From the NCBI GenBank assembly GCA_034359265.1, contig CP136891.1, positions 52,096,501 through 52,160,500 of the forward strand: a stretch of DNA of 64,000 bases, read 5' to 3'. Position 1 is the stretch's first letter. Each line of letters starts with the position of its first letter. Shown one piece after another: positions 42,563-55,406 of this stretch. The position numbers and the translations under genes were made by a program. Under the pieces are notes generated by a model. The model ran no database searches and had not been told where the DNA came from. It saw only the letters and a program-made list of their open reading frames with translations. Origin of the DNA: Canna indica (taxonomy: Eukaryota > Streptophyta > Magnoliopsida > Zingiberales > Cannaceae).

Positions 42563-43745
42563 TGTTGGCCTAAGGTATTCTACCTTGGTCTTAATCTCGA
42601 TTTTGATGATAACAATCATGGAACTAATGTTTAATTGAGAAATATTTTCAGATTCCATATCAGTTAGCGCATGTCGTCCATGATTGGAAATATCGGAGAA
42701 ATCGAAAAATTGAAAAATCGAAAGGACGTTGGTCGATGTGCTCGGTTTCGTCGGGAAGATAGAGTTTAGATTTAGGGTGTTTAGATAAATTATAAAATCC
42801 TCTTTATGATTCTAAGACGCTTAAAGAATCAAACCCATAATTCAAAACTCGAACCGAAGAAAGAAACTGATTGAAACTCACTGTAGAGTACAGGTACACT
42901 ACGTAGAGTACCAGTACTCTACGGTCGGTCGATCGATCAATCGACCAAAATGAGCCTAGAAAGCACAGTAGGGCTTCGGCCACTTGGTCGACACCCAAGC
43001 AATGTTTCACTCCTAAACTCTATTGAGCCATCCTTGATCATTCCCAAGCTTTCATTGAGCCATTACTTGGAGAAACCCTAGCTTTCCAACTTATCTTTCT
43101 TGAGTTTGTCTTCAAGCTTGATTTGATTCATCATAAAGGCATCAAGAGGAGCTAGGATTCATTGTTTGGAGCTAAGTATAAGTTGTTTGATCTATTGCTC
43201 CATTAAGTTATGTATTTTCTTATTTATTTCATTGTATTTGAGCTTGTGAAGACCTAGTTTGTTAGGTCTTGAAATTAGGTGGTAGCCTTGGTGTTTGAGG
43301 TTTAAATCCACTGGTATAAACTTAGTTTACTAGGATTAGAATTATCGTCCTTTAGGTTTTAGGTGGGAGAGTGCTCTCGGTAGGAAGGCGGAGACTTCCG
43401 GGTGTGGAAGTGCATTCGGTGTGAGAGCGGAGACTCTCCGGTGAAAGCGTCCTCGTTGTAAAGAAAACATTAATCTAGTAAAGTTTAGTTTGGAAATCCT
43501 AAGTGGGGTGCTTAGGTAGTGGAGTAGGCATTGGGGTCGAACCACTATAAATCGATCAAGTTTAGTTTCACACATTGCTTTCTTGGTTGTATTTAATTAT
43601 CTTATTTATTGCTTCCGCGTGCTATTCGAATTAGTGTATTGCCTAAGTTATAAGAAACGGTTGAATTCGATAAAACCAAAATTAGGTGAAAAGTTTAGTT
43701 AACATACTATTCACCCCCCCCCTCTCTAGTGTGACCATTTCACCA
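42563..43745 (+). repeat. 5' LTR of the copia element
   Basis: The LTR begins TGTTGGCCTAAGG after AATCA and ends a few bases before the primer site. It includes a C9 tract before 'tctctagtgtgacc' near the 3' end. The 3' boundary is accurate to within about 6 bp. Confidence 0.72.
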
Positions 43746-43750
43746 ATATT

Positions 43751-43762
43751 TGGTATCAGAGC
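43751..43762 (+). other. Primer-binding site, initiator tRNA-Met
   Basis: TGGTATCAGAGC directly downstream of the LTR end is the standard plant copia priming site. Confidence 0.85.
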
Positions 43763-43817
43763 AGGTCATAGATTGAGATTTCACCATCTCCTCTACATCA
43801 TCTCTTGATCCGAAAAA

Positions 43818-45129
43818 ATGGCACTAGAGAGTTTAGCGTCTTCACCTCCTAGGTTCGATGCCTCGAACTTTGGTCTTTGGAAATATAGGATGTACACATA
43901 TTTAAAGACTAAAGGTTTTGGTGTCTTTAACATGTTAAATTTAGAATTCATTGAACCTAAGGTTGACATGCATGCTTGGAGTGAATTAGATTAGAAAATG
44001 AAGTATAATGGAGATGCCATGAATTATATTCTTTGCACATTACCAAATGACATCCTAGATAAAGTCATGCATTGCTCTTCGGCTTATGATTTATGGGTCA
44101 CTTTAAATATTTTATATGATTATGCCAAAACCAAAGAGATTTGCACTTTTGATGAAGGTGGTGATGACAATGGTCACTCACCTACTACTAATCTTAGTTT
44201 TAATGCTCATAGTGCTTCTAGTCAAAGGAGCAACTCTAAGAGCCGAAAACGAAAGGTGATTTGTCATGTGTGCAAAGAGAAATGGCATGTGAAGAAGAAT
44301 TGCCCTATCATGAAGAACAAGACAAAGAAGAGGTCGAATGCTTCCATATCCTCATTCCACTCAAGTGAAGCGTCCTCTTGACATGACTATGAAGCTACAT
44401 CAAAAGATTGCCTCATAAATGATAACAATGAGGTACACTATTCTCCTTCTAGTCATGTATGCCTTGCTAATTAAGAAGGATAAGGAAAATAAAATGATAA
44501 AGAAAGAAAATATAAGGCTTAATTCTCATTTGCATGAATTCAAACTAGAAAATGAAAAGTTGAAGTCTAGGTCATTTGATTCATGCCATGAGAATTTAGA
44601 ACTTGAGTTTAAAGCTTTGAAACTTGAAAATGATGATTTGAAATCTAAAATGAAATCTAGAGATAATGATTTGAAAAATGATTTCAAATTTGAGAATGAG
44701 ACTTTGAAAAATGAGAATTGTATGATGAAATCTCAAATGCAAGCCTTACACAAATCCATTGATGTCTTGAAAAATTAGGTTGTTTTCTTGAGTAGAAAAG
44801 CAAATAATTTATCTAATGTTTCATCTTTTCAAAATCCTAGAAAGAAAGATGTATCCTCTAAGAATGCTCATACACATCATCCTCCTCATGTCAAGTATTC
44901 TAACTTTGGACCTCATGTTCACAAAAATATAACAAGATAGAATTTCAAGGTCATTATTTTTGTTGTGGTGTTTATGGGTATGCTATTTATGATTGTGCTT
45001 TCAAGATGAATCCAAGTGTGGGAAAGACACTTTGGATTCCTAAGCCCTCTAACCCCCAAGGACCCAAAGTCATTTGGGTACCAAAAACATCATGCTCTAT
45101 TGTAGGGGGAGCTACCATACAAGGGTGAG
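43818..45129 (+). pseudogene. Copia gag with zinc knuckle and coiled coil
   Basis: From ATG 43818 the frame gives MALESLASSPPRFDASNFGL and WKYRMYTYLKTKG, an in-frame stop at 43993-43995, then YILCTLPNDILDKVMHCSSA YDLW, all typical of copia gag. The zinc knuckle CHVCKEKWHVKKNC (C-x2-C-x4-H-x4-C) lies at about 44261-44305. A Lys/Glu-rich coiled coil follows (44449-44778). After stops, a second knuckle-like stretch and WIPKPSNPQGPKVIWVPKTS mark the gag-protease border. Part of the central gag domain is missing between KTKEIC and TFDEGG. The protein coats element RNA in functional relatives. This copy is dead. Confidence 0.82.
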
Positions 45130-47866
45130 ACGTCTTGGTTGATTGAAGTTGCTTGGGGATTCAAAGATTGTACCATTTCAAAGTTACAACTTCAAGTCAT
45201 CATGATGCCTTGGGTAATGAAATTGTTGGCATCAAACACTTTGGTATCATCTCCTATACCTACTTGTTTAAATTAGAGTCAGAGTTTTGATATATGTTTA
45301 ATTTTAGTAGATTTTCCGCTCTTTATATGAGTTTCAAAATGTTTTTGATTTTTTGATTTCTGGTCGCTTCAAAGACCTATGTAGCTTATAACGGGCTCAT
45401 GCGACCTTGCGGATCTAAATCATAGGCTCATTGTGAACTTTCGATTTTCAACCAATAGGAAGGGTTGGAGATCTTATTTTTCAAAATTTTACATTTTGAG
45501 ATCTCTTTGATTCATTCCGGTATCACTTTGACTTATTTTTAAATGAATCTCTACTACTTAGCAAAGTAAGTCTTTGAAAATGATACGTGATCATCATCTT
45601 TGCTATTTAGTACGATAACTTTCTAGTAGATATGATTTGATTACTATTAATGAAGTATACTTGCAAATTATTGAAAATGAAAGACTATTGTAAAGAAAAT
45701 GGAAAAGGAAATGAAAAGTTTGGGAAATTCCAAGAATGAGGTATGAATTCATTTTTTGCAAAAATCTTAGTATAATAGTTGAACAGTCATGCTTTAATGA
45801 TGTCTCTATACTCATGATTGATTTTGCATGATAAATTTATGAAATTTCATGAGTAGATAAAATTTTGATACTTAGGCGATTTTATGATGTTGATATTGAA
45901 TGAAATTGGACTAGGTTAAAATTCTTTATTAGAGACCTCATTTTAAGTTAGTAGTTGGTAACATGTTTATATACACATATGACATGATTCTAGGCATTTA
46001 AACTTGAAAATTCATGTGTAGATGAACAAAGTGATAACTAGATCACTTTAGGAGACTTAAACTTGGAAAAGTTTGACCCAAGTCAACAAATCAACTTGGA
46101 CACTTCATTTTAAGTCCAAACTTCATAAACATGTTTAGGAATAGGTATGACATGTTCCCATGCATTTAGAATGAAAAATTCATATGGATATGGATAAAAC
46201 GATATAGAGGTCATTTCATAATAACCTGTTTTGAACCAAGTTGACCCAAGTCAACAAATTGACTTAGAGGTCTCACTTTCAATCCATATTTGAGGAACAT
46301 GTTTAGATTTACTTATGTTAGGTGTCCATTGGTTTAAGTTTGAAAAATCATGAGTAAATGATAAGATTGACACTTAGCAAGTTTCATGATAACTACCTTA
46401 GTTTTGAATGAAACCATGCTAGGTTGATATCTTGACTTAAGGACATAATTTTCATTTCAAACTTGACATACACTCTTTACATGACCATTATGTGGTGTTA
46501 TAAAAGTTTGAATGAAAACTGAACACGTTTTGAAAAATAACTGAAAAACTACGGAAATGTCATTGAAATTTCAACATTCTTAGTTATTTCTGGAAAAATA
46601 TAGAAAAATCATTTTTAACTGATTCTTAAAATTGCATCTTCATTGAAAAAATTTAGTTTCTTGAGTAAAACTTTCATAACTTTTAATTAAGAAATGAATT
46701 TATGGTGGAATTTTGAAGTTGGATTTCAAAAATACAAAGTATCATCCTCTTAAAATATCAATTTTTCCGATACTTTGATTTTCCGTCAAAAACTTCAAAT
46801 GAAAACTCATGAATATCATTTTAATTCCATTTCTAATATCATTCACAACATTGCTTGAGTAAAATCATTTCTAGAAATGATTTTGATAACTTGAATGATA
46901 GTTAGAAATATTAGTTTTTCATTGAAATCAAGATAGGATGAAAAATGAACGTAGAGAACTCATTTTGAGCTCAAACTTGACACACACATCTTAAATGATC
47001 ATTCAGCGATGTTAGAAAAGTTTGAAGCAAAATTGACAACTTTTGAAAAATATATAAAATTTACGAAAATACCCCTGGACTTTTAGGAATTTTATGAATT
47101 TATAGAAAACTGATTTTTGACTGATTCTTGAACCTGTAGATTCCTTGAAAAATCTAGTTTGTCCAATTAAAGTTTGATTTTTTTTTGTCAAGAATATAAT
47201 TTTATAAGGATTTAAAAGTTTAATTTTTGTGAACTTGACGTGTACTTTGACCTAAGTCAACAAAGTGGCTTAGAAACCTCTTTTTAAGCCCAAACTTGAT
47301 TGATATACTTAGATTCACTCATGTTAGATGTTCGGGTGTCTAAGTTAGAGAAAACATGAGCAGATAGCAAAATTTGATACTTAGTCATTTTCATGTTTTC
47401 ATGCATATTTCGAATGAAATCGTGCTAAGTTCATATTTTGATCAAATGACATTATTTTCACTTCAAACTTAATATACATGCTTTACATGGTCATAACTTG
47501 GTATTTTGAAAGTTTGAATAAAATCTCGAATTGTCATGAAAGATTCACTTATTTACGAAAATGCAACTAAAGTATCAATCTTCTCAAATTACTCAATTTT
47601 TGGATACTTTGGATTTTCGTTGAAATTTTCAAATGAGACTTCAAGTATGATATCACATCTCTATTTTTGGTACCGTTCTCACTATTACCCGAGAAAAATC
47701 CTTTCTAAAATGGTTTTTGATATTTGGACCGATACTTGAAAATATTGATACTTGTGTTTATACATGATTCCCGGATTTGAATTTTAGTTATCACTCATTG
47801 CTATCATGTATGATTTAGTCTCATATTAAATATTTGTTTTTCATCCCTTTGGTTGAGATTTTCATG
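45130..47866. repeat. Non-coding interior of the copia element with degenerate tandem repeats
   Basis: From about 45900 to 47500, units of about 180-190 bp recur with shared words such as 'ttgacccaagtcaacaaa', 'cattttaagtccaaactt' and 'aacatgtttag'. Units are diverged, with perhaps eight in all. No open frame has a recognisable domain. Confidence 0.65.
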
Positions 47867-48540
47867 TGTCACGCCCCAACTCAGGGTCATGTGACCGACC
47901 AGGGTATACGTGCCTATATCCTGCAGCCTAATCCATGCACATGCCAACTCATAAATAAACTAGCGAAAAGAATAGCATTTTCATTATGAATGAGAAAACA
48001 AAACATGTTTCCATTTAAGAAGTAAAGTTTTTAGCAAAGTATTTAAAGTGCGGAAATAAATAAATCAAAGTTCAACAGTTTGCTCTTAACAAATGAAATC
48101 TGAAGGCAAGACATAAATGTCCTCAAGGGGCTACAGTTCCAAAATACCAAAATACAAATGCATGACAAACTACCAAAGACTCGACTACGACCTCTAACTA
48201 GGACTGATATGAGATCAATGCGACTCCTCTGTCCTCCAGCCACGCCAAGTGCTTCAGCCCACCTCACTGGTCAGGCTCTGCAAAAACACAAAAAGAAACA
48301 ACGGGTGAGTTCAAAAGAACTCAGTGAGTGGTTCTACCAACGCCCTTTATAAAAATCAACCACAGAGATAACAAAATAAAATGCCCCTGTCTCATACGGG
48401 GGTAATGCATCAAGTGGTATGACTAGCTAACATGCCATTTGGCCATCAGATGCCCAAAGGCAAACCAATTCACTTAACAGTAAAGTACAACAGGTCTCAG
48501 CCTATTTGTGCCCTAAGGCAACACATCACACTCAAAGGTT

Positions 48541-48893
48541 ATGAGGATAATCGGGATTGACTCATCCGAGCTTATCCTAAAATAGAACCCTTAGGTAAAG
48601 CACAGAAATAATCAAGATTCGCCCATCCAAACTTATTCCTTAAATAAAGCAACTCGGGAACAATTGGGATTTGCCCGTCCGAACTTGTTCCACGAGAAAC
48701 GTCGGAACAATTGAGATTCACCAATCCGAACTTGTTCCTAAAAGATAGTGCATGAATAATCGGGATTCGTCCATCCGAACTTATTCCTTAAAATATAGAA
48801 ACTTGGGAACAATCGAGATTTTCCCGTCCGAACTTGTTCCACAAGAAACACAGGAACAATCGGGATTCGCCCATCCGAACTTGTTCCTCAAAC
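48541..48893. repeat. Minisatellite in LTR group A, copy 2
   Basis: About seven degenerate units of 45-60 bp carry 'atcgggattcgcccatccga' variants with alternating 'acttattcc' and 'acttgttcc' ends. They are homologous to 33796-34045 and 59717-60200. Confidence 0.8.
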
Positions 48894-49430
48894 ACAGATT
48901 GGGAATTAACCATCCAACCTTTCGGGCCAAGCCCGCAATCCGGCTCCTATCCGAGCCTCTCCACCATTCATAAAGATATGACGCTAACAAGATCTAAGTC
49001 ATGTATCTCCTACGGTGTCTTAGGGACGCCTTTATTGGGAAACACCGCAACACTCAATGCCCGATCTCAACTCCTAGACCCGTAATATCATAAACTCATG
49101 AGGTTGTATTTCATGCATATAATTTAATTTGTTGGCTCTTAACAGATTATACTACCCCTTGAATTTTAATTATACAATTAAATTTCTATTTGCCAAAATT
49201 AGGGTTTTGTTTTCAGTTTACTTTTGAGCCCAAAATTGGTGCAACCAAGTCGAGTCTGACTTCCAAAGTGTGTCTTATGGATCCAGACTATGCTTTCTAA
49301 TCAAAATGAAAGGTTACATGACTATATTCAGTAAACCATACGCACCACAATAGAGATTACAAAATCAGCATGAAATCAACAATTCAGCATTAAATTTCAG
49401 CAAGTTGTGTTTTCAGCATGTTAAGGTAAT

Positions 49431-52400
49431 TGTAAGACCCGGAAAATTTTTTTCTTAATATAAAAATCTATTTTGGTGCAGCGCGCCGGACCCGGGGTTA
49501 GTCAAGTCGAGCCTCGGAATCGCCTTGAGTAGAAGGTATGACTCGACTAATGATGTATGAAGTTAAATTAGTTAAATGACTCTTTCCTTTTATGCATTTA
49601 CATCTTAATCGAGTTTAGATCGACTCATGTTACGGATAGAGTCGGAATCCAAGTCGAACTCAGACTGAGTCGAGTCAGTATTAAGTTGTAGGGGCAATTA
49701 AGGCATGTTAGATGAGGGAATAAAATCCCTCATCATAGCTGTCGTGCGACACATCTAAGAGCCGCACAAGGCAACGCATAGGGAGAGGGGGAGAAGGAGC
49801 AAGGAGGAGAGATCTTGGTCGATCCGGGATTCGCGTCGTCGTCGGAAGATTTGAGGTCGTCAACGTCCTATCCTTCATCTTCCTCAAACAAAGGTGAGTG
49901 GTTGAATTCGATGGATTGGGGGGAGGCGGGTAGCTGAACCCCTAGAATTGCTAGGCTTCGTTTTCTCGCGAGTTTTAGCAGATCCTTGGTATCGGGATTA
50001 TTTATTCACTATTTTTCATCGACTATTGTCGGATCGTTGTGGTTTCTCATCGATTCTTTGAGTAATGGGGCAGCCGAACCAAGGGAAAAGGGGAAAGATC
50101 ATGCCAAAATTTTCCCCAATTCCCTTGACGGAAGTAGAGCCCTCAGATGATCTTAATTTCATGAATAGTGTGTTCATAGTTGTTGTTTTCAAGTGTTGAT
50201 GGAACCCATCTTCCCTAAGGCCTATAGATTCGGCTGAGCAACCTCAAAGTTCCATGATCAAGGCTCGGCCGAGTATAGGGGGATGGGTAAATGGGTCAAT
50301 GTGTAACTAGGATATAGTGGAGACAATGAATTAGGGTTGGGGCTAATCCGCCTCTTCCCTTTCTACCCTAAGAGGCACAGCCGAGCAAGGTTCATCTTGC
50401 TCAAGTCTCGGCCGAGCCTAGGGGTGGCAATTCGGGCCGGGCCGGTGTTATGGCTCGGCCCAATAAAAATTCGGGCCTGGAATCTTCGGCCCAGCCCGGC
50501 ATGAAAAATTAACGGGACGACACGACATGGCCCGTTAGCCCGATAACACAAAGATGAAAATGGAGTTATCGGGCCCAAACAGTTTATCGGGCCAAAATCG
50601 TGCTATCGGGCCAACATAATCAGGTTATCGATCCCGTATCGGGCTATCGGGCCCATATCGGGCTATCGGGGCGATTCGGGCCCATATCGGGCTATCGGGA
50701 TGATTCGGGCCCGATAGCCCAATATTTTCGATAATGCCCAAATCCTTATCGGGCTATCGGGCCGGGCCGGGCCTACACCGCCTAGCTCGGCCCGATAATT
50801 TTTCGGTCCTTATCAGGCCAGCCCGATAACGACCCGAGCACGATAAGAACCGACCCGAACCCAATATTTTTTCGGGCTATCGGGCCGGGCCATATTTTGC
50901 CAGCTCTAGCCGAGCCTACGGGAGGGAGTGGGTGAGCTTTAGATGGTAAATTCTATAGTTATAGTACTCAAACAATAGAGACATGATGACACATAGGAAA
51001 GACTAACTATAGAAAGCTATTTTATTGATGCATGTGATTATATCAATGATAGTATAGCGACCATCCTTAGATCATTCCTCCTTAAATTTTTGGAAAGATG
51101 TGATATTTTTACCATGCTTAATAGTACATGCCTTATTGAATTCATTGCTATCCTACCTTGCTAGATAAGCTGTTTCATATTGAATTTAATTCTAAATGCA
51201 GTACATAAATGTTTATCGTTGAATCTCGTAGTTATACATGGTAGTTGTTGTAAATTATATTTACATTTCTTTTATATATATATGTTGTCCGGAAATGTTA
51301 ATGGGTGAAATTCCAAGTTCGGTTCACAAAATTTTTCACCCAAGGTAGCGTATGACGCTAGATAACATGTAGGACATTGCAAGGTACATATTAGATATGG
51401 AAACTTAACTAGGAAATGACACAACTTCTAGGAGTTCTTGTATTCATAATTGGAAACCTAGAATTATTAGGTGTACACATTTTCGGAAGGGTAACATTGA
51501 ATTGTTGACCCTGTAGGCCGGATTAGGGCCGGTTACGGGCAACTGCCCAAAGTGTATAAAAGGAAACTCTAGGGTATTTTGATTATGTGATGTGCTTGCG
51601 ATGGTCTGCCGAGAAGCATGAGCGGTCGGAAATGACCAATGCTTGACTCGGCCAGTGATTGGGTCTTGAGATACACCAGCGGGCCCGCTAGGTGTCAGAC
51701 CCCAGTTGGGTGGAAGTAGCTATCCCTACCCCAGATGGTGTCCAGAGACTAGTAGACCATCCTAGTTGATGGCCCGGGATTTCTTGACTTCATCTTGATA
51801 TGGTGTGGCCCGAGCGGCCAGTGTGATTCTACCTTGTATGGTAGGGCCGGATGCCAAGTGGCTTAATTAGGCCGTTATGGCAGATTTTTCTCATATATGG
51901 ACTATACAGAACGACCCATGGAGTCGGTAGTCATATCAAAAGTAACTTACCTCCCTGTCTATATACTATGTTGCCTTATATGTGTATGCATGTCTAATTA
52001 AGGATTATGTGGAGGTTCGGAAGAACCGCTCATTGAGTCTCAAGTGGACTCACAGTTGTTTCTTTTTGTTTTGCAGAGCATGATCAGTGGTTTGAGGCTT
52101 GTCGTCATGGTGCAGCTGGAGGGCAGGCGATGGTGCCAAATCTCGTAGCGGCATCCTTTAGTCATAGTCCAGTTGTTGTGTTGTCGTTTTTCCTACACTG
52201 ACAGTTATTATTTTTTTTAAAACGTGTAATAAACTTTGAACTTGAGATGTTCCAGTTTGTGACGATGTTAGCTTTTCTTCTATTTGAAAAACATATTTGT
52301 GAACTTTGAAAATTTAAATAAAATCGCATTGTGGTTTCTTTTATCTGAGGTATTATGGTTTTCTTGATGGTCAGTATAGGTAGTAGGCTACAGGGTAGTA

Positions 52401-52444
52401 TGTAGACCCTAGCCGATCACACGACCCTCAATTGGGGTGTGACA
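49431..52444 (+). repeat. 5' LTR of the group B element, with a nested MITE
   Basis: TGTAAGACCC to TTGGGGTGTGACA, 3,014 bp including a 490-bp MITE. The donor-like AAG-GTGAGT is at 49891-49899 and the acceptor-like TTTTGCAG ends at 52076. The hairpin TGAGTC/GACTCA lies at 52034-52052. It is related to the solo LTR at 16422-18758. Confidence 0.9.
50419..50908. mobile_element. Non-autonomous hAT MITE rich in CGGGCC units
   Basis: The 490-bp element has a perfect 8-bp duplication GCCGAGCC (50411-50418 and 50909-50916). Termini are TAGGGGTGGCAA and TAGAGCTGGCAA read inward. The inside is an array of 'atcgggctatcgggcc' words, strongly palindromic, with no coding content. The design parallels the GGGTC-rich MITE at 6381. 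Confidence 0.92.
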
Positions 52445-52448
52445 AAGT

Positions 52449-52460
52449 TGGTATCAGAGC
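52449..52460 (+). other. Primer-binding site of the group B element
   Basis: TGGTATCAGAGC, complementary to initiator tRNA-Met, begins 5 nt after the LTR end. Confidence 0.85.
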
Positions 52461-52659
52461 CTAAGGTTAGGTCTTGACTATGACTAAGTGTTGGGTACCG
52501 TATGAGACATATGCTAGCATGTCGACATATGATATAGTCATTCTACGAGATCGGGCGACCACGACTGCACTCAGCGCACCATGCGGTTAGTAAATTTTTA
52601 AAAGCTTCTGTTAAGAATTTATTTTGTGATAGGCAATTTTTCTTTTCTGTGATAGTGCA

Positions 52660-53477
52660 ATGGAGGCTCCTAATGCTGCACCGAGCGGCAGCGGTAGTAA
52701 CTCGACAGAGCGTCGAGGCCGAGGGCGAGGCCGAGGTCGAGGCCAGGCCCGGGGCAGAGATAGGGAGCAAGAACTGAGACAGCAGATGCAGCAGCCACCG
52801 CCATAGCCAGTGCCCGTAGTCCCAGTGGTACCGGAGGTGGTCGAGATTGTAGCACCCGTGGTCAGGACTCCAGGCACCCCAACCTAAGCAAACTTCGTCA
52901 CGCTAAAACCACCAGAGTTCGCCGGAATAGACCGGCAGGTGGAAGTGACTGAGTTTTTGGGGGATTGCTATGAGTTATGCATGGAGCTGGGGTGCTCATC
53001 GGAAGCAGCGACTCGTATGGTCGGACTTCAAATGAGGGGACCGGTAAAAGTCTGGCTGCACACTTGGAGGGCCCACAGGGTAGCAGGCGCACCGCCTCCT
53101 ACGTGGGAGGAATTTAGGGCGGTTGTGGAGGAGCAGTACTTACCAATAAGTGTTCGCGACAAGCGCGCCCGTGACTTCGAGTTGTGCCAGTTTGGAGGCA
53201 TGTCGGTATCAGAATATGAGATGGAGTTCAATCGTCTTTCCAAATATCATCCGACCCTAGTGGCATCTGAGACCGCTAGGGTCAAGATGTTCATGGCAGG
53301 TCTGAGGCCACAGATCGGCATGCTCATCCACTACACTGAGGATTCCACTCTGGCTCAGGTAGGAGATGAAGCCCTTCGGAAAGAAGCCTTGGTGCCGTTT
53401 TAAAGGAATGATGGGCTAGCCAAGAAGAAATTTCGGTCGCAGGGATCTAGCAGTCGGCCTTGGCATTCTAAGGGGGC
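52660..53477 (+). pseudogene. Ty3 gag (retrotrans_gag), truncated
   Basis: From ATG 52660 the product starts MEAPNAAPSGSGS and has an RG-rich stretch (RRGRGRGRGRG), then stops at about 52804 and 52884. The core gag domain runs ANFVTLKPPEFAGIDRQVEV, TEFLGDCYELCMELGC, RMVGLQMRGPVKVWLHTW, FELCQFGGMSVSEYEMEFNR and MFMAGLRPQIGM. A TAA ends it at 53401-53403, and readable sequence continues to the deletion at 53477. The retained part lacks the zinc knuckle. This core is the capsid-forming domain of Del/Tekay-like elements. Confidence 0.88.
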
Positions 53478-53485
53478 AGTGACTA

Positions 53486-54187
53486 CTATCCCTACCCCAG
53501 GCGGTATCGGAGACTAGTAGACCATCCTAGTCGATGGCCCGGGATTTCTTGACTTCATCTTGGTATGGTGTGGCCCGAGCGGCCAGTGTGATTCTACCTT
53601 GTATGGTAGGGTCGGATGCCAAGTGACTTAATTATGCCATTTTGGCAGGTTTCTCTCATATATGGTCTATACAGAATAACTCATGGAGTTGGTAGTCATA
53701 TCAAAAGTAACTTATCTCCCTGTCTATATACTATGTTGCCTTATATGTTTATGCATGTCTAATTGAGGATTATGTGGAGGTTCGGAAGAACCGCTCACTG
53801 AGTCCCAAGTGGACTCACAGTTGTTTCTTTTTGTTTTGTAGAGCATGATCACTGATTTGAGGCTTGTCGTCATGGTACAGTTGGAGGGCAGGCGATGGTG
53901 TCAAATCTCGTAGGGGCATCCTTTAGTCATAGTCCAATTGTTGTGTTGTCATTTTTCCCACACTAACAATTTTTTTTAAAAAAAAAACTTGTAATAAACT
54001 TTGAACTTGAGATGTTTCAGTTTGTGACGATGTTAGCTTTTCTTCTATTTGAAAAACATATTTGTGAAATTTGAAAATTTAAATAAAATCACATTGTGGT
54101 TTCTTTTATCTGAGGTGTATAGATAGTAGGCTACAGGGTAGTATGTAGACCCTGGCCGGTCACACGACCCACAGTTGGGGTGTGACA
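53486..54187 (+). repeat. Truncated 3' LTR of the group B element
   Basis: It matches 51720-52444 closely from 'actatccctacccc' on, including the hairpin and the acceptor-like region, where TTTTGCAG has become TTTTGTAG. It ends GGGGTGTGACA before the GTAAT duplication. Confidence 0.9.
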
Positions 54188-55357
54188 GTAATTAATCCGA
54201 AAATCTCAACAAATAAATCCTAAATTACCATCACCACAGATTTATAACATCAAGTCCATTATACAAAAATTAATTCATAATTTCTAATCAAGCTCTAGCA
54301 TGCATCTACATCATCTTAAGATCAAGACTCAAGCTTTAAATCAAGACTCAAGCTTTAAATCAAGATTAATCTTTCCACACGCAAACATAGATTCATAAGC
54401 TGAAATTTACATATCTAGATACAAATCATGCATTGGTATCAAAGGAATTTAATTAAGGAAATTAATTCAAAGCCTAGATCTTAAATAAAACATCAAGGAG
54501 TTCTCTTAGGCATTTCATCGAACACTTTGAGGGCGACCCAAGCCTCTCCTTGGCCGAGCACCCCTAGGGTCATCCTAGGGCTGCCGAGCACCATAGGAGG
54601 ATTTTCGGGCCTCCTCTTCTTTGGCAACAAAAGAAAACTAGAAGAACTTGAGAGTCGACTAAAAAAAAACTCACAAAAATACCTTGATTTCAAGAACGGC
54701 TCAAGAACACAAGAAATCCAAGAAAAAGAGGGAGGGAAGATCCACTCACTTGATCTAGGAAGAGGTAAAATAGAAAAACCCTCGATCGGCGGCCTCCGAA
54801 TCCGACCACAAGCACTCGGCCCAAGAACAAGGGAAAGGGGAAGTGGGGGGGGGTCAAGGACGGGGGCTCCAAGCAGGCAGCATGGCTTCAAGAGAGAGGA
54901 GGAAGAGGGAGAGGAGAGGGGCGACTCGGCTTCCTTGGAGGGTGCGGCTCCAAGAGAGGGCAAAGGGGAGAGGGATGGCTCGGCTCGGCTGGGCGGCTCC
55001 TCCCTTCTACTCGGTTGGTGCGGTTCCAAAGGGAGCCGCCTAGCCCTATGGGGGATTTTATAATCCCCTCATATTCCCTCCTATCCACACCCTAAAATCC
55101 GCACTCACATCAACCTGGATCCGCAACCCGCTAACCCAAACTAACCCCATGCTAAATACATGCATCAATCACATGCACACCCATATGCAACATAATTTAA
55201 TAAATCAAACTATACTATTATGAACCATAATTCGACTTACCCGAGCTCTCAAGCTCGTACCGAATCATGAGTCGACTCGGCTCAACCTCGAACTAGCCCG
55301 CTAGGTTGACAATCACAAATAATAACAGAAATAAATAATAATATCTAGGATATTACA
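54188..55357 (-). promoter_or_regulatory. U3 and core promoter of the group A 3' LTR
   Basis: On the minus strand the LTR starts at 55357. A TATAAAATCCC box is at 55056-55062, followed by a GC-rich leader (54840-55040). Long open frames in this leader are a by-product of its GC content. The donor-like GTGAGTGG is at 54749. Confidence 0.6.
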
Positions 55358-55374
55358 ATCCTCCATCCTTAAAG
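55358..55374 (-). other. Polypurine tract of the group A element
   Basis: The minus strand reads CTTTAAGGATGGAGGAT immediately before the 3' LTR. Confidence 0.85.
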
Positions 55375-55406
55375 AAATTCGTCCTCGAATTTTGGAAAAA
55401 AGAAGC

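Larger units (their letters stand above)
42563..47866 (+). mobile_element. Ty1/copia-type retrotransposon, 5' part only
   Basis: An LTR (42563-43745, TGTTGGCC to TTTCACCA) is followed by an initiator-Met primer site and a gag-like region. Then come 2.7 kb of AT-rich non-coding sequence with degenerate repeats. No integrase, reverse transcriptase or 3' LTR is seen. The Ty3 element starting at 47867 cuts it, so the remainder may lie beyond the window. It resembles large non-autonomous copia derivatives that keep gag but lose pol. Confidence 0.75.
49431..54187 (+). mobile_element. Internally deleted Ty3-type retrotransposon (group B)
   Basis: A perfect 5-bp duplication GTAAT (49426-49430 and 54188-54192) flanks it. 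Order: complete 5' LTR (49431-52444), primer site, gag, then a direct jump into the last 0.7 kb of the 3' LTR (53486-54187). Everything from mid-gag through pol and most of the 3' LTR is deleted. The junction is near 53478-53486. It sits inside the group A 3' LTR. Confidence 0.92.
47867..55357 (-). repeat. 3' LTR of the group A element (interrupted)
   Basis: It reads TGTAATATCC to GGGGCGTGACA on the minus strand and is about 2.73 kb after removing the nested element. The TATA box is at 55056-55062, the donor-like AA-GTGAGTGG at 54749 and the acceptor-like TTTTTGCAG ending at 48278. The hairpin TGAGTTC-AAAA-GAACTCA is at 48306-48323. Confidence 0.9.

Noticed and set aside
52543..52877. Minus-strand open frames opposite the gag N-terminus
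   Set aside because: They are antisense shadows of the RG-rich gag stretch.
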